This document shows, piece by piece, positions 45,479 through 55,031 of a DNA stretch of 60,232 nucleotides. The translations under genes were made by a program, and so were the position numbers. Numbering within the stretch: the first letter of the stretch is position 1; every line of letters begins with the position of its first letter. The DNA is from Mycobacterium sp. UM_WGJ (GTDB taxonomy: Bacteria; Actinomycetota; Actinomycetes; Mycobacteriales; Mycobacteriaceae). The stretch lies in the NCBI RefSeq assembly GCF_000455125.1, contig NZ_AUWR01000026.1:1-60232 (forward strand). The letters run 5' to 3'. The notes beneath the pieces are model-generated. The model ran no database searches. It was not told the DNA's origin and was given only the letters and a program-made list of their open reading frames with translations.

Positions 45479-46060
45479 CTAGCTTACGGTCGTGCGCTCC
45501 GGTGGAGTCGGGCTGGCCTGGGCAGCGGGCACGGCTTGCACCACGACCGGGCCTCGACCTTCGGACAGCGATATCGCGGCATCGATGAGGTGCTCGCCGA
45601 CCACCTGGACGGCGCGCCACGGGGGCAGCGGTTCGCAGATGAAGGCGGGATTGGTTCGGGTGGCACGGCGCATCACGTGCTGGCACCCCTGCGAGAATTG
45701 CACGCGCTGCACCGTCGCGTCGTCGGCCCGGCTGGTCAGGGAGTACGGATTCTGGGTGTAGCGAATGCACGTGCCGTCCCGGTCGATGCCGTAGCCGGCC
45801 AGCAGACCGTCATAGGGGTCGACGGTGACTGGCCAGAAGGGCGGCGCGAGGTCGAAGGACCGCACGATCTCGTGCCGCGGCCCGACAGGGACGTGTCGGG
45901 TGAGGGATCGGGTGCGGCAGCGGGTGGCGATATCGAAGGGCCGCACCCGCCTGTTGTGCATGAAGACCAGGAAAACCTCGATTGCTATCCGGGCTGCCGG
46001 CGGCCACTCCAGAGGCGTCAACGCGACGTTACTTTCGTTGACGCGGCCAACGGTCAACAT
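45479..46060 (-). CDS. Hypothetical protein upstream of purB
   Basis: I recognise no family. The ATG at 46060 (MLTVGRVNESNVALTPLEWP) has TATGGAG six bases upstream, which decides the start, and gives 193 residues. The product looks like a folded soluble protein: ARIAIEVFLVFMHNRRVRPF, EIVRSFDLAPPFWPVTVDPY and DGLLAGYGIDRDGTCIRYTQ, ending in a Pro/Ala tail. There is no signal peptide or membrane segment. It ends six bases before purB, so it shares its transcript. The gene at this place in M. tuberculosis (Rv0776c) is on the opposite strand, so this is not its orthologue. Confidence 0.6.
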   Translation of the reverse strand: MLTVGRVNESNVALTPLEWPPAARIAIEVFLVFMHNRRVRPFDIATRCRTRSLTRHVPVGPRHEIVRSFDLAPPFWPVTVDPYDGLLAGYGIDRDGTCIRYTQNPYSLTSRADDATVQRVQFSQGCQHVMRRATRTNPAFICEPLPPWRAVQVVGEHLIDAAISLSEGRGPVVVQAVPAAQASPTPPERTTVS

Positions 46061-46261
46061 CGCGACTCCATAGGTCGATAAAAGCGGACAGGCCCCCCGT
46101 AGTCTGACACAGGTGTTCCGGGCCAGCCAGGCTGACGTCACGCAGGCCGTATTACCGAGCGCCCCGGAGTCGATGCCCGGCGACGCCGGCCCTTGGGAAC
46201 AGGCACTGTCGGCAGGCCAAGCCAAACGCTTGGGTGTCGCCCGGCCGCAAACGCCCGAGCA

Positions 46262-46275
46262 CCGGCGGACGCCGG
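46262..46275. terminator. Hairpin after pntB
   Basis: CCGGCG-GA-CGCCGG is a perfect 6-bp, all-GC stem ten bases downstream of the pntB stop (minus strand). No T-run follows. It is a plausible intrinsic-like terminator for the pnt operon; the rest of 46061-46284 shows no gene. Confidence 0.4.
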
Positions 46276-46284
46276 CTGCCGACG

Positions 46285-47706
46285 CTACAGCGCGTGCAGG
46301 ATGTCCTCGACCCGGTCCTTGGCGTCACCGAACAACATGGCGGAGTTCTGCCGGAAGAACAGCGGGTTCTGCACGCCGGCATAGCCCGAAGCCATGGAGC
46401 GCTTGAAGACGATCACGTTGTCGGCGTCCCACACCGTCAGCACCGGCATGCCCGCGATCGGACTGGACGGGTCTTCGGCAGCGGCCGGGTTGACGGTGTC
46501 ATTGGCGCCGATCACCAGGACCACCGACGTGTCGCCGAAGTCGTCGTTGATCTCGTCCATCTCCAGCACGATGTCGTAGGGCACCTTGGCTTCGGCCAGC
46601 AGCACGTTCATGTGGCCGGGCAGCCGGCCGGCGACCGGGTGAATGCCGAAGCGCACGTCGACGCCACGGTCGCGCAGCTTGCGGGTGAGCTCTGCGACCC
46701 CGTACTGCGCTTGAGCAACCGCCATCCCGTAGCCGGGGGTGATGATCACCGAGTCGGCGCCGCCCAGCAGTTCCGCCACACCTTCGGCGGTGATCTCGCG
46801 GTGTTCGCCGTAGTCCTTGTCCTCGGCCGGGCCGGCTTCGATCCCGAAGCCACCGGCGATCACCGAGATGAACGAGCGGTTCATCGCCTTGCACATGATG
46901 TAGGACAGGTAGGCGCCGGAGGAGCCGACCAGCGCGCCGGTGATGATCAGCAGGTCGTTGGAGAGCAGGAAGCCCGAGGCGGCCGCCGCCCAGCCGGAGT
47001 AGCTGTTGAGCATCGAGACGACCACCGGCATGTCGCCGCCACCGATGGAGGCCACCAGATGCCAACCCAGTGCCAGCGCCAGCACGGTGACCGCGATCAG
47101 CAGCCACAGCTGCGGCTCGTGCACGAACCACACCGTGAGTGCGAAGAACGCGACCAGAGCGCCGATGTTCAGGAAGTTCTTGCCCGGCAGCATCAGCGGG
47201 TTGGACTTCATCCGCGCGGACAGTTTGAGGTTGGCCACGATCGAGCCGGTGAAGGTGACCGCCCCGATGAACACTCCGATGAACACCTCAGCGGAGTGAA
47301 TACCCAGCAAGCCCGAGGCCGCCAGCTCCTGCGCGTCAGGTCCGGTCCTGGCAGCCTCGACATGCAGGTAGCCGTTCCAGCCGACCAGCACGGCAGCCAG
47401 ACCGACGAACGAGTGCAGCAGCGCGATCAGCTCGGGCATCCCGGTCATTTCGACGACCTTGGCCCGCCACAAGCCGATCGCCGCCCCCACCAGGGTGGCC
47501 CCGATGAGCAACGCCAGGCCGACCGGATTGATGTCGTGATGGACCGCCAAGGTGATCGTCGCCGCCAGCGCCACCGCCATCCCCAGGATGCCGAAGCTGT
47601 TGCCGGCCTTGGACGTCTCGTGCTTACTCAGCCCGGCCAGGGCCAGGATGAACAGCAAGGCCGCGACGATGTATGCCGCCGAGGCGGCGGTCTCAACTGA
47701 AAACAT
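46285..47706 (-). CDS. pntB: NAD(P) transhydrogenase subunit beta PntB
   Basis: The 473-residue membrane protein has about nine helices ([39 protein letters not shown]) and a C-terminal NADP(H)-binding domain III. That domain contains [20 protein letters not shown] and [20 protein letters not shown], followed by [13 protein letters not shown]. With PntA it couples proton entry to hydride transfer from NADH to NADP+, supplying NADPH. ATG 47706. It lies 36 bases after the pntA stop. In M. tuberculosis the pnt genes are elsewhere (Rv0155-Rv0157), so the pair is an insertion relative to that locus. Confidence 0.96.
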   Translation of the reverse strand: MFSVETAASAAYIVAALLFILALAGLSKHETSKAGNSFGILGMAVALAATITLAVHHDINPVGLALLIGATLVGAAIGLWRAKVVEMTGMPELIALLHSFVGLAAVLVGWNGYLHVEAARTGPDAQELAASGLLGIHSAEVFIGVFIGAVTFTGSIVANLKLSARMKSNPLMLPGKNFLNIGALVAFFALTVWFVHEPQLWLLIAVTVLALALGWHLVASIGGGDMPVVVSMLNSYSGWAAAASGFLLSNDLLIITGALVGSSGAYLSYIMCKAMNRSFISVIAGGFGIEAGPAEDKDYGEHREITAEGVAELLGGADSVIITPGYGMAVAQAQYGVAELTRKLRDRGVDVRFGIHPVAGRLPGHMNVLLAEAKVPYDIVLEMDEINDDFGDTSVVLVIGANDTVNPAAAEDPSSPIAGMPVLTVWDADNVIVFKRSMASGYAGVQNPLFFRQNSAMLFGDAKDRVEDILHAL

Positions 47707-47742
47707 AAGCGGGGTCTACTCCAAGTCGGGGTGCGCAGCGCC

Positions 47743-49266
47743 TCAGCTGCGAGAGAACATGGCGAGCATGCGGCGGGTCACCGCAAATCCACCGAAGATG
47801 TTGATGCTGGCCAGCAGGATCGCCGCGGCGGCCAAACTCGTGATGGCTGGGTCGCCGTGGCCGATCTGCAGCAACGCGCCGACCACGATGATCCCCGAGA
47901 TCGCATTGGTCACCGACATCAGCGGCGTGTGCAGCGCGTGGTGCACATGACCGATCACGTAGTAACCGATCACGATCGCCAGCGCAAAGACAATCAGGTG
48001 CACCTGCAGCGCGGCCGGCGCCATCGCGACCAGCGCGAACAGCACGGCTGCGGCCGAGACCACCACACCCAGCCGGCGCCCGGCCGACATCGGTTCTTTG
48101 TTGGCCTGCGCGACCACCGGTGCTTCGGCGACTTTGGCCGGGGCGGCCGAGACCTGCACCGGCGGCGGGGGCCACGTCGACTCGCCGTCGCGCACCACGG
48201 TCATCGACCGCTGCACCACGTCGTCGAAGTCCAGCACCAGCTGGCCGTCCTTGCCGGGTGTCATCAACTTCATCAGGTTGACCAGGTTGGTGCCGTAGAG
48301 CTGCGACGCCTGCGCGGGCAGCCGGCCGGCCAGGTCGGTGTAGCCGATGATCGTCACCCCGTTGTCGGTAACGACGGCCTGGTCCTTGACGGTGCCCTCG
48401 ACGTTGCCGCCGTTGGCCGCGGCCATGTCGACGATCACGCTGCCCGGCTTCATCGACGCCACCATGTCGGCGGTGATGATCCGCGGCGCGGGCTTACCGG
48501 GGATGAGCGCGGTGGTGACGATGATGTCGACGTCGGCGCATTGGTCGGCGTAGAGCTGCGCCTCCCGAGCCTTGTAGTCGTCGCTCATCTCCTTGGCGTA
48601 GCCGGTGGCCGATACCTCGGTCTCGGTCGATTCGATCGACAGGTATTCCCCGCCGAGCGAGCGGACCTGGTCGGCCACCTCGGGACGCGGGTCGGTGGCC
48701 CGCACGATCGCCCCAAGACTGCCGGCGGCGCCGATCGCGGCCAAGCCCGCCACTCCGGCGCCCACCACCAACACTTTGGCCGGCGGCACCTTGCCCGCGG
48801 CGGTCACCTGGCCGGTGAAAAACCGGCCGAAGACATGGGCCGCCTCGATCACGGCGCGGTACCCCGCGATGTTGGCCATGGAGCTCAGCACGTCCAGCGA
48901 CTGCGCACGCGAGATCCGGGGAACCGCGTCCATCGACAGCGCCGTGATGGGCCGGCGGGCCAGGTCCTCCACGCGATCGGGGTTCAGGGCCGGTGCCAAC
49001 AGGCTGACCAGCGTCGCACCCGGCTTCATTCCGTCCAGCTGCTCGGTCGAGGGGGCGTTGACCCCGAAGACGATGTCGGCGGTGCGGGCATCCCCGATGG
49101 TGGCGCCGGCCTCGGTGTACGCCGCGTCGGAAAAGGACGACGCTTCTCCGGCACCGGAATCCACTACGACGTCGTAACCGAGCTTGGCTAGTGCAGCGAC
49201 GGTCGTCGGCGTCGCCGACACACGCGTCTCACCGGGCTGCGCCTCGGATAGGACACCGATATTCAT
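47743..49266 (-). CDS. pntA: NAD(P) transhydrogenase subunit alpha PntA (PntAA-PntAB fusion)
   Basis: The 507-residue protein fuses the NAD(H)-binding domain [21 protein letters not shown] then [20 protein letters not shown] and [20 protein letters not shown], to a C-terminal membrane part with four helices ([39 protein letters not shown]). A Pro/Ala linker near residue 375-395 joins them. In M. tuberculosis these are two genes, pntAa and pntAb. I start at ATG 49266, which has GGAGAG seven bases upstream, rather than at 49281. The leader contains GGCGC-TTACG-GCGCC (49306-49320), a possible hairpin. Confidence 0.95.
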   Translation of the reverse strand: MNIGVLSEAQPGETRVSATPTTVAALAKLGYDVVVDSGAGEASSFSDAAYTEAGATIGDARTADIVFGVNAPSTEQLDGMKPGATLVSLLAPALNPDRVEDLARRPITALSMDAVPRISRAQSLDVLSSMANIAGYRAVIEAAHVFGRFFTGQVTAAGKVPPAKVLVVGAGVAGLAAIGAAGSLGAIVRATDPRPEVADQVRSLGGEYLSIESTETEVSATGYAKEMSDDYKAREAQLYADQCADVDIIVTTALIPGKPAPRIITADMVASMKPGSVIVDMAAANGGNVEGTVKDQAVVTDNGVTIIGYTDLAGRLPAQASQLYGTNLVNLMKLMTPGKDGQLVLDFDDVVQRSMTVVRDGESTWPPPPVQVSAAPAKVAEAPVVAQANKEPMSAGRRLGVVVSAAAVLFALVAMAPAALQVHLIVFALAIVIGYYVIGHVHHALHTPLMSVTNAISGIIVVGALLQIGHGDPAITSLAAAAILLASINIFGGFAVTRRMLAMFSRS

Positions 49267-49404
49267 GACGTAGCTCTCCACATCCGCGTCTCTTCGCCGT
49301 CTTCCGGCGCTTACGGCGCCTTTCCCAGCACCTCCGGACCCCTCGTTACCCGCCAGTAGCTAAGGAGCGATAAAGGGATCGAGGCAGCATACCGTGTGGG
49401 CTTC

Positions 49405-50022
49405 TCAGGCCGACACCGCGCGCTGGTCCAGTGGCGCGAGCATATCGATGACGTCGACGACCGCGGCCCGGGCCGCCGCCCGGGGGCCCTGCAGGTCATC
49501 GACGAGCGCCGCCATCACCGCACCGTCGACCATGCAGACCAGGGAATAGGCCATCTCGACCCGCGCGATCCGCCCGGAGCGCTCGACGGCCTCGGTGACC
49601 GCATCAGACCGTTGGTGCAGGACACGGCGTTGAATGTCGCGCAGCGCCGGGTGGCGAGAGCACACGATATAGCGCTCATAGCGGGAGATGAGCTGCTCGG
49701 TGATCTGCGCACCGCTCTCCTCCCCCACCAACAGCTCGACCAGGATGTCCGCCGTGGTCTCGGCACTGCGTCGACGCCGGGACAACTCGGTGATACGAGC
49801 CCGCAGTTGCGCGACCTCCAACATCCCGATGTGTTCGACCGCGTGCGCGATGAGGTCTTCGAGTGACGAGAAGTAATAGGTCGTCGATGCCAGCGGCAGA
49901 CCGGCCCGCTGCGCTACGGCGCGGTGGCGCACCGCATCGAACCCGCCCTCGCGCAGCAGCTCGGCAGCGGCGCTGATCAGCGCATACCGCCGCCGCTCGC
50001 CCTTGGGCGTAACTGCTGTCAT
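49405..50022 (-). CDS. TetR-family regulator (Rv0775 type)
   Basis: The 205-residue product begins MTAVTPKGERRRYALISAAA. Its helix-turn-helix is VRHRAVAQRAGLPLASTTYY, followed by FSSLEDLIAHAVEHIGMLEV. The C-terminal half is helical without a recognisable ligand pocket. It is divergent from the secreted esterase (92 bases to the esterase ATG) and upstream of pntA on the same strand, so either could be its target. Orientation next to the Rv0774c-like esterase matches Rv0775. A GTG at 50025 is an alternative start one codon earlier. Confidence 0.87.
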   Translation of the reverse strand: MTAVTPKGERRRYALISAAAELLREGGFDAVRHRAVAQRAGLPLASTTYYFSSLEDLIAHAVEHIGMLEVAQLRARITELSRRRRSAETTADILVELLVGEESGAQITEQLISRYERYIVCSRHPALRDIQRRVLHQRSDAVTEAVERSGRIARVEMAYSLVCMVDGAVMAALVDDLQGPRAAARAAVVDVIDMLAPLDQRAVSA

Positions 50023-50114
50023 CACGCCTAGAGATGCTGCCAGCCCAGGTAGCGCCGCATCATGCGTTTCCGTCTTTTGCCGACAAACAACACCCCGCTG
50101 GCATGATGGCCGCC

Positions 50115-50930
50115 ATGCCTGTGTTGAGCCGACGAGCGGTGCTGCGCGCCGGGGCCATGCTGGGCAGTGCGGGCGCACTGGGGGCGAGCTCACTCCTTGG
50201 TGCGCGGCCCGCGCAGGCCGCACCCACAATGACGACGGGCTCGTTCGTCTCGGCCGCGCGCGGAGGTATCACCACCAATTGGGCGATCGCCCGGCCCCCC
50301 GGCCAGACCGGGGCGTTGCGTCCGCTGATCGCGTTGCACGGCAAGGGAAGCGACGCCGCGACGGTGATGGCCGGCGGGGTCGAACAGGGCCTGGCCGAAG
50401 CTGTCAACGCGGGCCTGCCGCCGTTCGCGGTGGTTGCCGTCGACGGCGGCGGGAGCTACTGGCACCGCCGCACATCCGGGGAGGACTCGGGGGCCATGGT
50501 GACCGAGGAGTTATTGCCACTGCTGGCCGAGCAGGGCCTGGACACCTCGCGAGTGGGTTTCATCGGCTGGTCGATGGGCGGCTACGGCGCGCTGCTGCTG
50601 GGGGGGCGACTCGGCGCGCGCCGAACCGCAGCGATCTGCGCGGTCAGCCCCGCACTGTGGCTGACCCCCGGAGCGACAGCGCCGGGGGCATTCGATGGCG
50701 CGTCGGACTACTCGGCCAACTCCGTTTTCGGGATGCCCGCACTCGGCTCGATACCGATTCGGGTGGACTGCGGAAACGACGACCCGTTCTATTCAGCAAC
50801 TCAGGCGTTTATCGCCCAGCTGCCCAACCCTCCCGCGGGCGGGTTCTCCCCCGGTGGGCACGACGGCACATATTGGAGTTCCCAGATTCCGGCCGAGTTG
50901 ACTTGGATAGCTCCGCTGCTGACGGCCTGA
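50115..50930 (+). CDS. Tat-exported esterase (Rv0774c type, esterase D/Ag85-like fold)
   Basis: The 271-residue product starts MPVLSRRAVLRAGAMLGSAG, a clear twin-arginine signal (SRRAVLR), with cleavage after RPAQA. The hydrolase part has LIALHGKGSDAATVMAG, the nucleophile elbow FIGWSMGGYGALLLGG, an acid in VDCGNDDPFYSA and the histidine in SPGGHDGTYWSSQ. The same fold is used by mycolyltransferases and esterase D; Rv0774c is reported as an extracellular lipid esterase. I start at the ATG at 50115, which follows CATGAT by seven bases (leaderless type) and directly begins the Tat signal; upstream in-frame ATGs at 50103-50108 are possible. Confidence 0.87.
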   Translation: MPVLSRRAVLRAGAMLGSAGALGASSLLGARPAQAAPTMTTGSFVSAARGGITTNWAIARPPGQTGALRPLIALHGKGSDAATVMAGGVEQGLAEAVNAGLPPFAVVAVDGGGSYWHRRTSGEDSGAMVTEELLPLLAEQGLDTSRVGFIGWSMGGYGALLLGGRLGARRTAAICAVSPALWLTPGATAPGAFDGASDYSANSVFGMPALGSIPIRVDCGNDDPFYSATQAFIAQLPNPPAGGFSPGGHDGTYWSSQIPAELTWIAPLLTA

Positions 50931-51073
50931 GCGCAAGTTCCACTTAAAAAGGACATATCTCAGCCGCTCGCGGCGCGATCGCCACCCATCGTTTCCAAAC
51001 TCGGACGATTCGTCGCGAAAATCGGACTTATCGGTTCGCGAATTTCGCTTGTTTTCCAGGACTTTGGAGAAAG

Positions 51074-51103
51074 TTGCCGCATTTACATAACCGCAAATAT
51101 CTT
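51074..51103 (+). promoter_or_regulatory. Promoter candidate for the secreted repeat-protein genes
   Basis: TTGCCG (51074-51079) and TATCTT (51098-51103) are 18 bases apart, inside the AT-richer 266-base gap 50931-51196. The predicted transcript has a leader of about 85 bases. A TTCGCGAA palindrome lies further upstream at 51035-51042. The gap holds no ORF with coding character. Confidence 0.45.
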
Positions 51104-51196
51104 GTGTGACGAAGAGCACTCGGGATAAATTCAGAATGCGCACTCACGTTTAACTCAACGTTTTCTGAGCCCTTTCGACGGATTGGAAGGCCCGTG

Positions 51197-52996
51197 ATGA
51201 CAAATCGACTTATCCGAACGGCCACCGTTGCTGCCACCGCGGGTGGCGGCTTGATCACCGCGGCATTAGTGGCCTTTGTCCAGGGCGCAGTCGCTGCCGC
51301 CGCGCCCGGTGAAGACGCTTTCACCATCGACGGCACCACATTCGATCCGACATTGACTGGCGGCGGCCAGGGCTTCAACCTCGTCGCACCGCTCAACCTG
51401 GCGCCGCCGCTGCTGGGCCTGGGCGGCGGGTCGGTGGCGGTCGGTAGAAACATCTTGGACCTCGCCCCGCAGAGCTTCGATCTATCCAACGGCACCACGT
51501 CGCTCGGCAGCATCGACACCAACGAAACCGTCTCCTATCTGTTCGGCCTGCCCAACACCGCGTTCACCGTCACCGGCAGCACCCCCGCCGATGGTGTCGA
51601 GGCCTCGGCACTTCCCGTGACCGGAACCGTCTACGACGTGTTCAACCTGGGCGGCGGCTTCTACAACGTCTATGTCGCCACTCCCGGCGAGAACGGCACC
51701 GTCACCGACACCCTGGTGACGCCGTTCGGCAATATGAACCTCGACGCGCTGTTCGTCGGCATGAACGCCGCCAACCCGCTCGACCCGTCCCTCGCGTTCG
51801 CCGCGCTGCAGGCCGGCGACAGCAGCATCGGCGATGACGCCTTCAGCATCGGCGGCTTCACCTTCAACCCGTTCAGCACCGGGGAGGACGGCACGGTGAC
51901 CGACGGCTTCGCCCCCGTCAGCTCGCTCGCCGGTATCCCGCCGTTGCTGAATCTCGGCGGCGGCCAACTGGTGATCAGCACGGCCTTCCCCAACGTGCAG
52001 CCCACCCCGTTCGCACCCCAGGACTTCACCGTCTACAACGGAACCGGGTCGAGCGCCACCGAGATCGGCACCGCCCACACGGCGGTGGACGTGACGAACC
52101 TGTTGGGCATGACCAACACGCAGTTCGTCGTCCAAAACGTCACAGCGGCCGACGGTGTTGACGACGCGTTGCTGCCGGTTAAGGGAGCGGTCTATGACGC
52201 GTTCAACTTCGGCGGCGGCTGGGCGAACGTCTACACCGCCACCCCGGACGTCGTCGCCGAAGACGGCACCGTCACCCACGGCACCGTTCACGACACCCTG
52301 GTGACCCCGTTCGGCAACATGAGCCTGGACGCACTGTTCGGCGGCTTCAATGCCGCCAACCCGCTCGACCCGGGTGACGCCTTCACCGGCCTGCAGGTCG
52401 GCGACAGCTCCTATGGCGACGACGCCTTCAGCCTCGGCGGCTACGTCTTCGACCCGTTCACCGGAGCCGGCGACAACGTGGCCGAGGGCTTCCGCGCCAT
52501 TCCCGCGCTGTTCGGCGCCGCGCCGCTGCTGAGCCTCGGCGGCGCCACCGTCGCTCTCGGCGCTGGGGTGGACCCGATCAACTTTGCGCCGCAAGACTTC
52601 ACCATCTACGGCGGGACTGACGACACCGACCTCGGAACCATCCGGGCCAGCGTAAATGTGGCGAACCTGCTGGGTATGGCCAACACCGAGTTCACCGTCC
52701 AAAGCGTCACGGCCGCCGACGGTATGGAGGACGCGTTGCTGCCGGTGAAGGGAACGGTCTACGACGTCCTCAACTTCGGCGGCGGTTGGCAGAACATCTA
52801 CATCGCCACGCCCGGGGAGGACGGCACCATCACCGACACCCTGGTGACCCCGTTCGGCAACGTCGACCTGAGTTCGCTGTTCGACATGTTCAACGCCGCC
52901 AACCCGCTCGACCCGGGCGACGCCTTCACCGGTCTCGACGACGCGATGTCAGCGATGGCCTCCTCCTGGGACCCGCTGGCGCTCTTCGGCCTCTGA
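51197..52996 (+). CDS. Secreted repeat protein with three ~175-195-residue domains, gene 1
   Basis: The 599-residue product has a signal peptide (NRLIRTATVAATAGGGLITA, cleavage near residue 37) and then three homologous domains starting at about 51311, 51830 and 52415. Each domain contains DAF(T/S)(I/L)(D/G)G, a PLLxLGG strand, Q(S/D)F(D/T), N(V/L)xNLLGMxNTxF, a LPVxGxVYDxxNFGGG core, NVYxATP and TDTLVTPFGN(M/V)xL, and ends NAANPLD. Predicted all-beta, Gly/Ala/Asn/Thr-rich, without cysteine; a surface or adhesive role is a guess. I know no named family. GGAAGG six bases before the ATG decides the start over GTG 51194. The gene 2 paralogue follows 39 bases later. Confidence 0.85.
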   Translation: MTNRLIRTATVAATAGGGLITAALVAFVQGAVAAAAPGEDAFTIDGTTFDPTLTGGGQGFNLVAPLNLAPPLLGLGGGSVAVGRNILDLAPQSFDLSNGTTSLGSIDTNETVSYLFGLPNTAFTVTGSTPADGVEASALPVTGTVYDVFNLGGGFYNVYVATPGENGTVTDTLVTPFGNMNLDALFVGMNAANPLDPSLAFAALQAGDSSIGDDAFSIGGFTFNPFSTGEDGTVTDGFAPVSSLAGIPPLLNLGGGQLVISTAFPNVQPTPFAPQDFTVYNGTGSSATEIGTAHTAVDVTNLLGMTNTQFVVQNVTAADGVDDALLPVKGAVYDAFNFGGGWANVYTATPDVVAEDGTVTHGTVHDTLVTPFGNMSLDALFGGFNAANPLDPGDAFTGLQVGDSSYGDDAFSLGGYVFDPFTGAGDNVAEGFRAIPALFGAAPLLSLGGATVALGAGVDPINFAPQDFTIYGGTDDTDLGTIRASVNVANLLGMANTEFTVQSVTAADGMEDALLPVKGTVYDVLNFGGGWQNIYIATPGEDGTITDTLVTPFGNVDLSSLFDMFNAANPLDPGDAFTGLDDAMSAMASSWDPLALFGL

Positions 52997-53035
52997 CGCA
53001 CTGCCTGAAATCCAATCGAACAGAGAGGAATACCT

Positions 53036-54994
53036 GTGAAGAGGAATCGACGTATGCAACTGACCGCTGCCGCCGTCACTGCGGGCGGCGGGCTGCTGAC
53101 CGCCGCGTTCCTGCAAACCGCTACGGCCGTCGCCGAAAGCGACGCCGACGCGGCTTTCACCATCGGCGGCCTCACCTTCACCGACCCGATGGCGATCGAC
53201 TTCCTAGGCGCAGCGACGCCCGGCTATGAGCCCCTCACCCCGGTATTCGCCAACGCACCGCTGTTGTCGCTGGGCAGCGACAGCCTGCTGGGTCTGCTCA
53301 GTCTCGGATCGCAGCAGTTCACGCTCGAAGACAGCAGCGGCGTCACGCTCGGTACGATCCTGACCTCCACCAACGTGCAGAACCTCTTGGGCATCCAGAC
53401 GGCGCAGTTCACCGTCACCAGCATCGATCCCGCCGCGGGCCTCACCGACGGTCAGGCTGCCGAGCTCCCGGCCGACGGCACCGTCTATAGCATCACCAAC
53501 TTCGGTGGCGGCTTCGCCAACGTCTACGTGGCCACCCCGAACGCCGACGGTACAGCCGCGGCCAGCATCACCAACACGTTGATGACCCCGTTCGGCAACT
53601 TCGACCTGCCGACGTCCTACGACGCCATCGCACCACTGGACCCGGGTGCGGCGCTGGAAGCACTGGGGAACACCTCCGGCGTCACCGGTCTCAGCGATAA
53701 CGCCTTTACCATCGGCGGCACCACCTTCGACCCGGGCAGCGGCGGAGTCACCGTGGCCGAACCGCTGTCGCTGGCCAGCTTCGCCCCGTTACTGAACTTC
53801 GCGGCCAGTGGGATCAACATCAGCGGCACCGGCACCAGCGGCACTCAGACGTCCCAGGTCTTCGACGTCTACACCAACGGCAGCGACGCCGGCAGCGTCG
53901 CCAGCTATCTCTGGTACTCCGACCTGTTGGGGATCGACAGCACGCAGTTCACCGTCGGGGCCATCACCCCGGCCGCCGACGCGATCCAAGGCGCGCTGAG
54001 CGCCGAACTCGACTTCACCGGCGCCAACTTCACCGCGCAGGAGTTGGCCGCTGCCTTGGCAGCCAACAGCGCACCGCTGACCTTCGGCAACGGCGAGATC
54101 GACGACACCGCGGTCACCATCGCCCTCGCCAGCAGCGGCATCAATCTGACCGGCAGCGGCATCACCACTGCCGACATCGCCGAGGTGCTCAACGGTATGA
54201 ACCTCAGCGACCTGCCCGCGGTCGGAACGGTTTACAGCGTCACCGACTTTGGCGGCGGCTTTGCGAACGTCTACGAAGCCATCCCGGGAACCGGCGGCGG
54301 ATCGGCCGCCATCACCAACACCCTGGTGACTCCGTTCGGCAACCTCAACCTACCGACGTCATTCGATGCCACCGCCCCGCTGGACCCGGCGGCACCATTG
54401 GGGGCACTCGCTGCGACGTCTGACAGCGCCACGCTCTCCGACAACGCGTTCACCATCGGCGGCCTCACCTTCGACCCAGGCAGCGACGGGTTCAACACCG
54501 ATGGCGCCTATCCGCTGTTCGGCATCGCGCCGCTGCTGCAGATCGCCGGCGTCAACGCGCTGGGAGCCTTCCTGCCCAGCCAGACCGGAGTCGCCATGTA
54601 CGACAGCAGCGGCGCCGACCTGGGCACAGTCACTCTCGGCGAGAACATGTCGAACATCTTCGGCATCGAGACCACGCAGTTCACCGTCACCTCAGTCGAT
54701 GCCCTCTCAGGTCTGACCGACGCGCAAATCGCAGAGTTGCCGACACTGGGCACGGTCTACAGCGTCACCGATCTCTGGGGTTTCACGAACGTCTATGAGG
54801 CCGTCGCGAACGCCGACGGCACGGCCGCGTCCAGCATCACCGACACGTTGATCACCCCGTTCGGCAACATCGACCTGTCGGGCATGTTCAGCATGTTCGA
54901 CGCCGTCTCACCGCTCGACGCCGGAGATGCGGTGTCGGGCATCGACCTGACGGCCGGCGGCTTCGACTTCTTCGACCCGAGTAGCTGGTTCTGA
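53036..54994 (+). CDS. Secreted repeat protein, gene 2 (paralogue of gene 1)
   Basis: The 652-residue product has a signal peptide (RRMQLTAAAVTAGGGLLTAA, cleavage near AVAES, residue ~33) and three copies of the same domain, beginning about 53150, 53690 and 54435. The hallmarks are DNAFTIGGxTFDPG, LGTILTSTNVQNLLGIQTAQ, LPxxGTVYSxTxFGGGFANVY and TNTLxTPFGNxxLPTS(Y/F)D. The middle domain carries an extra ~60-residue insert (INLTGSGITTADIAEVLNG). It starts at a GTG with AGAGAGGAA upstream. Same operon as gene 1 and presumably same function, unknown. Confidence 0.85.
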   Translation: MKRNRRMQLTAAAVTAGGGLLTAAFLQTATAVAESDADAAFTIGGLTFTDPMAIDFLGAATPGYEPLTPVFANAPLLSLGSDSLLGLLSLGSQQFTLEDSSGVTLGTILTSTNVQNLLGIQTAQFTVTSIDPAAGLTDGQAAELPADGTVYSITNFGGGFANVYVATPNADGTAAASITNTLMTPFGNFDLPTSYDAIAPLDPGAALEALGNTSGVTGLSDNAFTIGGTTFDPGSGGVTVAEPLSLASFAPLLNFAASGINISGTGTSGTQTSQVFDVYTNGSDAGSVASYLWYSDLLGIDSTQFTVGAITPAADAIQGALSAELDFTGANFTAQELAAALAANSAPLTFGNGEIDDTAVTIALASSGINLTGSGITTADIAEVLNGMNLSDLPAVGTVYSVTDFGGGFANVYEAIPGTGGGSAAITNTLVTPFGNLNLPTSFDATAPLDPAAPLGALAATSDSATLSDNAFTIGGLTFDPGSDGFNTDGAYPLFGIAPLLQIAGVNALGAFLPSQTGVAMYDSSGADLGTVTLGENMSNIFGIETTQFTVTSVDALSGLTDAQIAELPTLGTVYSVTDLWGFTNVYEAVANADGTAASSITDTLITPFGNIDLSGMFSMFDAVSPLDAGDAVSGIDLTAGGFDFFDPSSWF

Positions 54995-55007
54995 CGCGGC
55001 GTGCAGC

Positions 55008-55025
55008 GTCACCTCAGACGGTGAC
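55008..55025. terminator. Hairpin between convergent genes
   Basis: GTCACC-TCAGAC-GGTGAC forms a 6-bp stem in the 37-base gap between the end of repeat-protein gene 2 and the end of the membrane-anchored protein gene. It could serve both strands; no T-run. Confidence 0.35.
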
Positions 55026-55031
55026 CACCGT

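Noticed and set aside
44093-46081. 662-residue plus-strand ORF opposite purB and the hypothetical gene
   Set aside because: It is antisense to a certain gene (PurB with full motifs). In GC-rich DNA the opposite strand stays open easily; the product has no recognisable domain.
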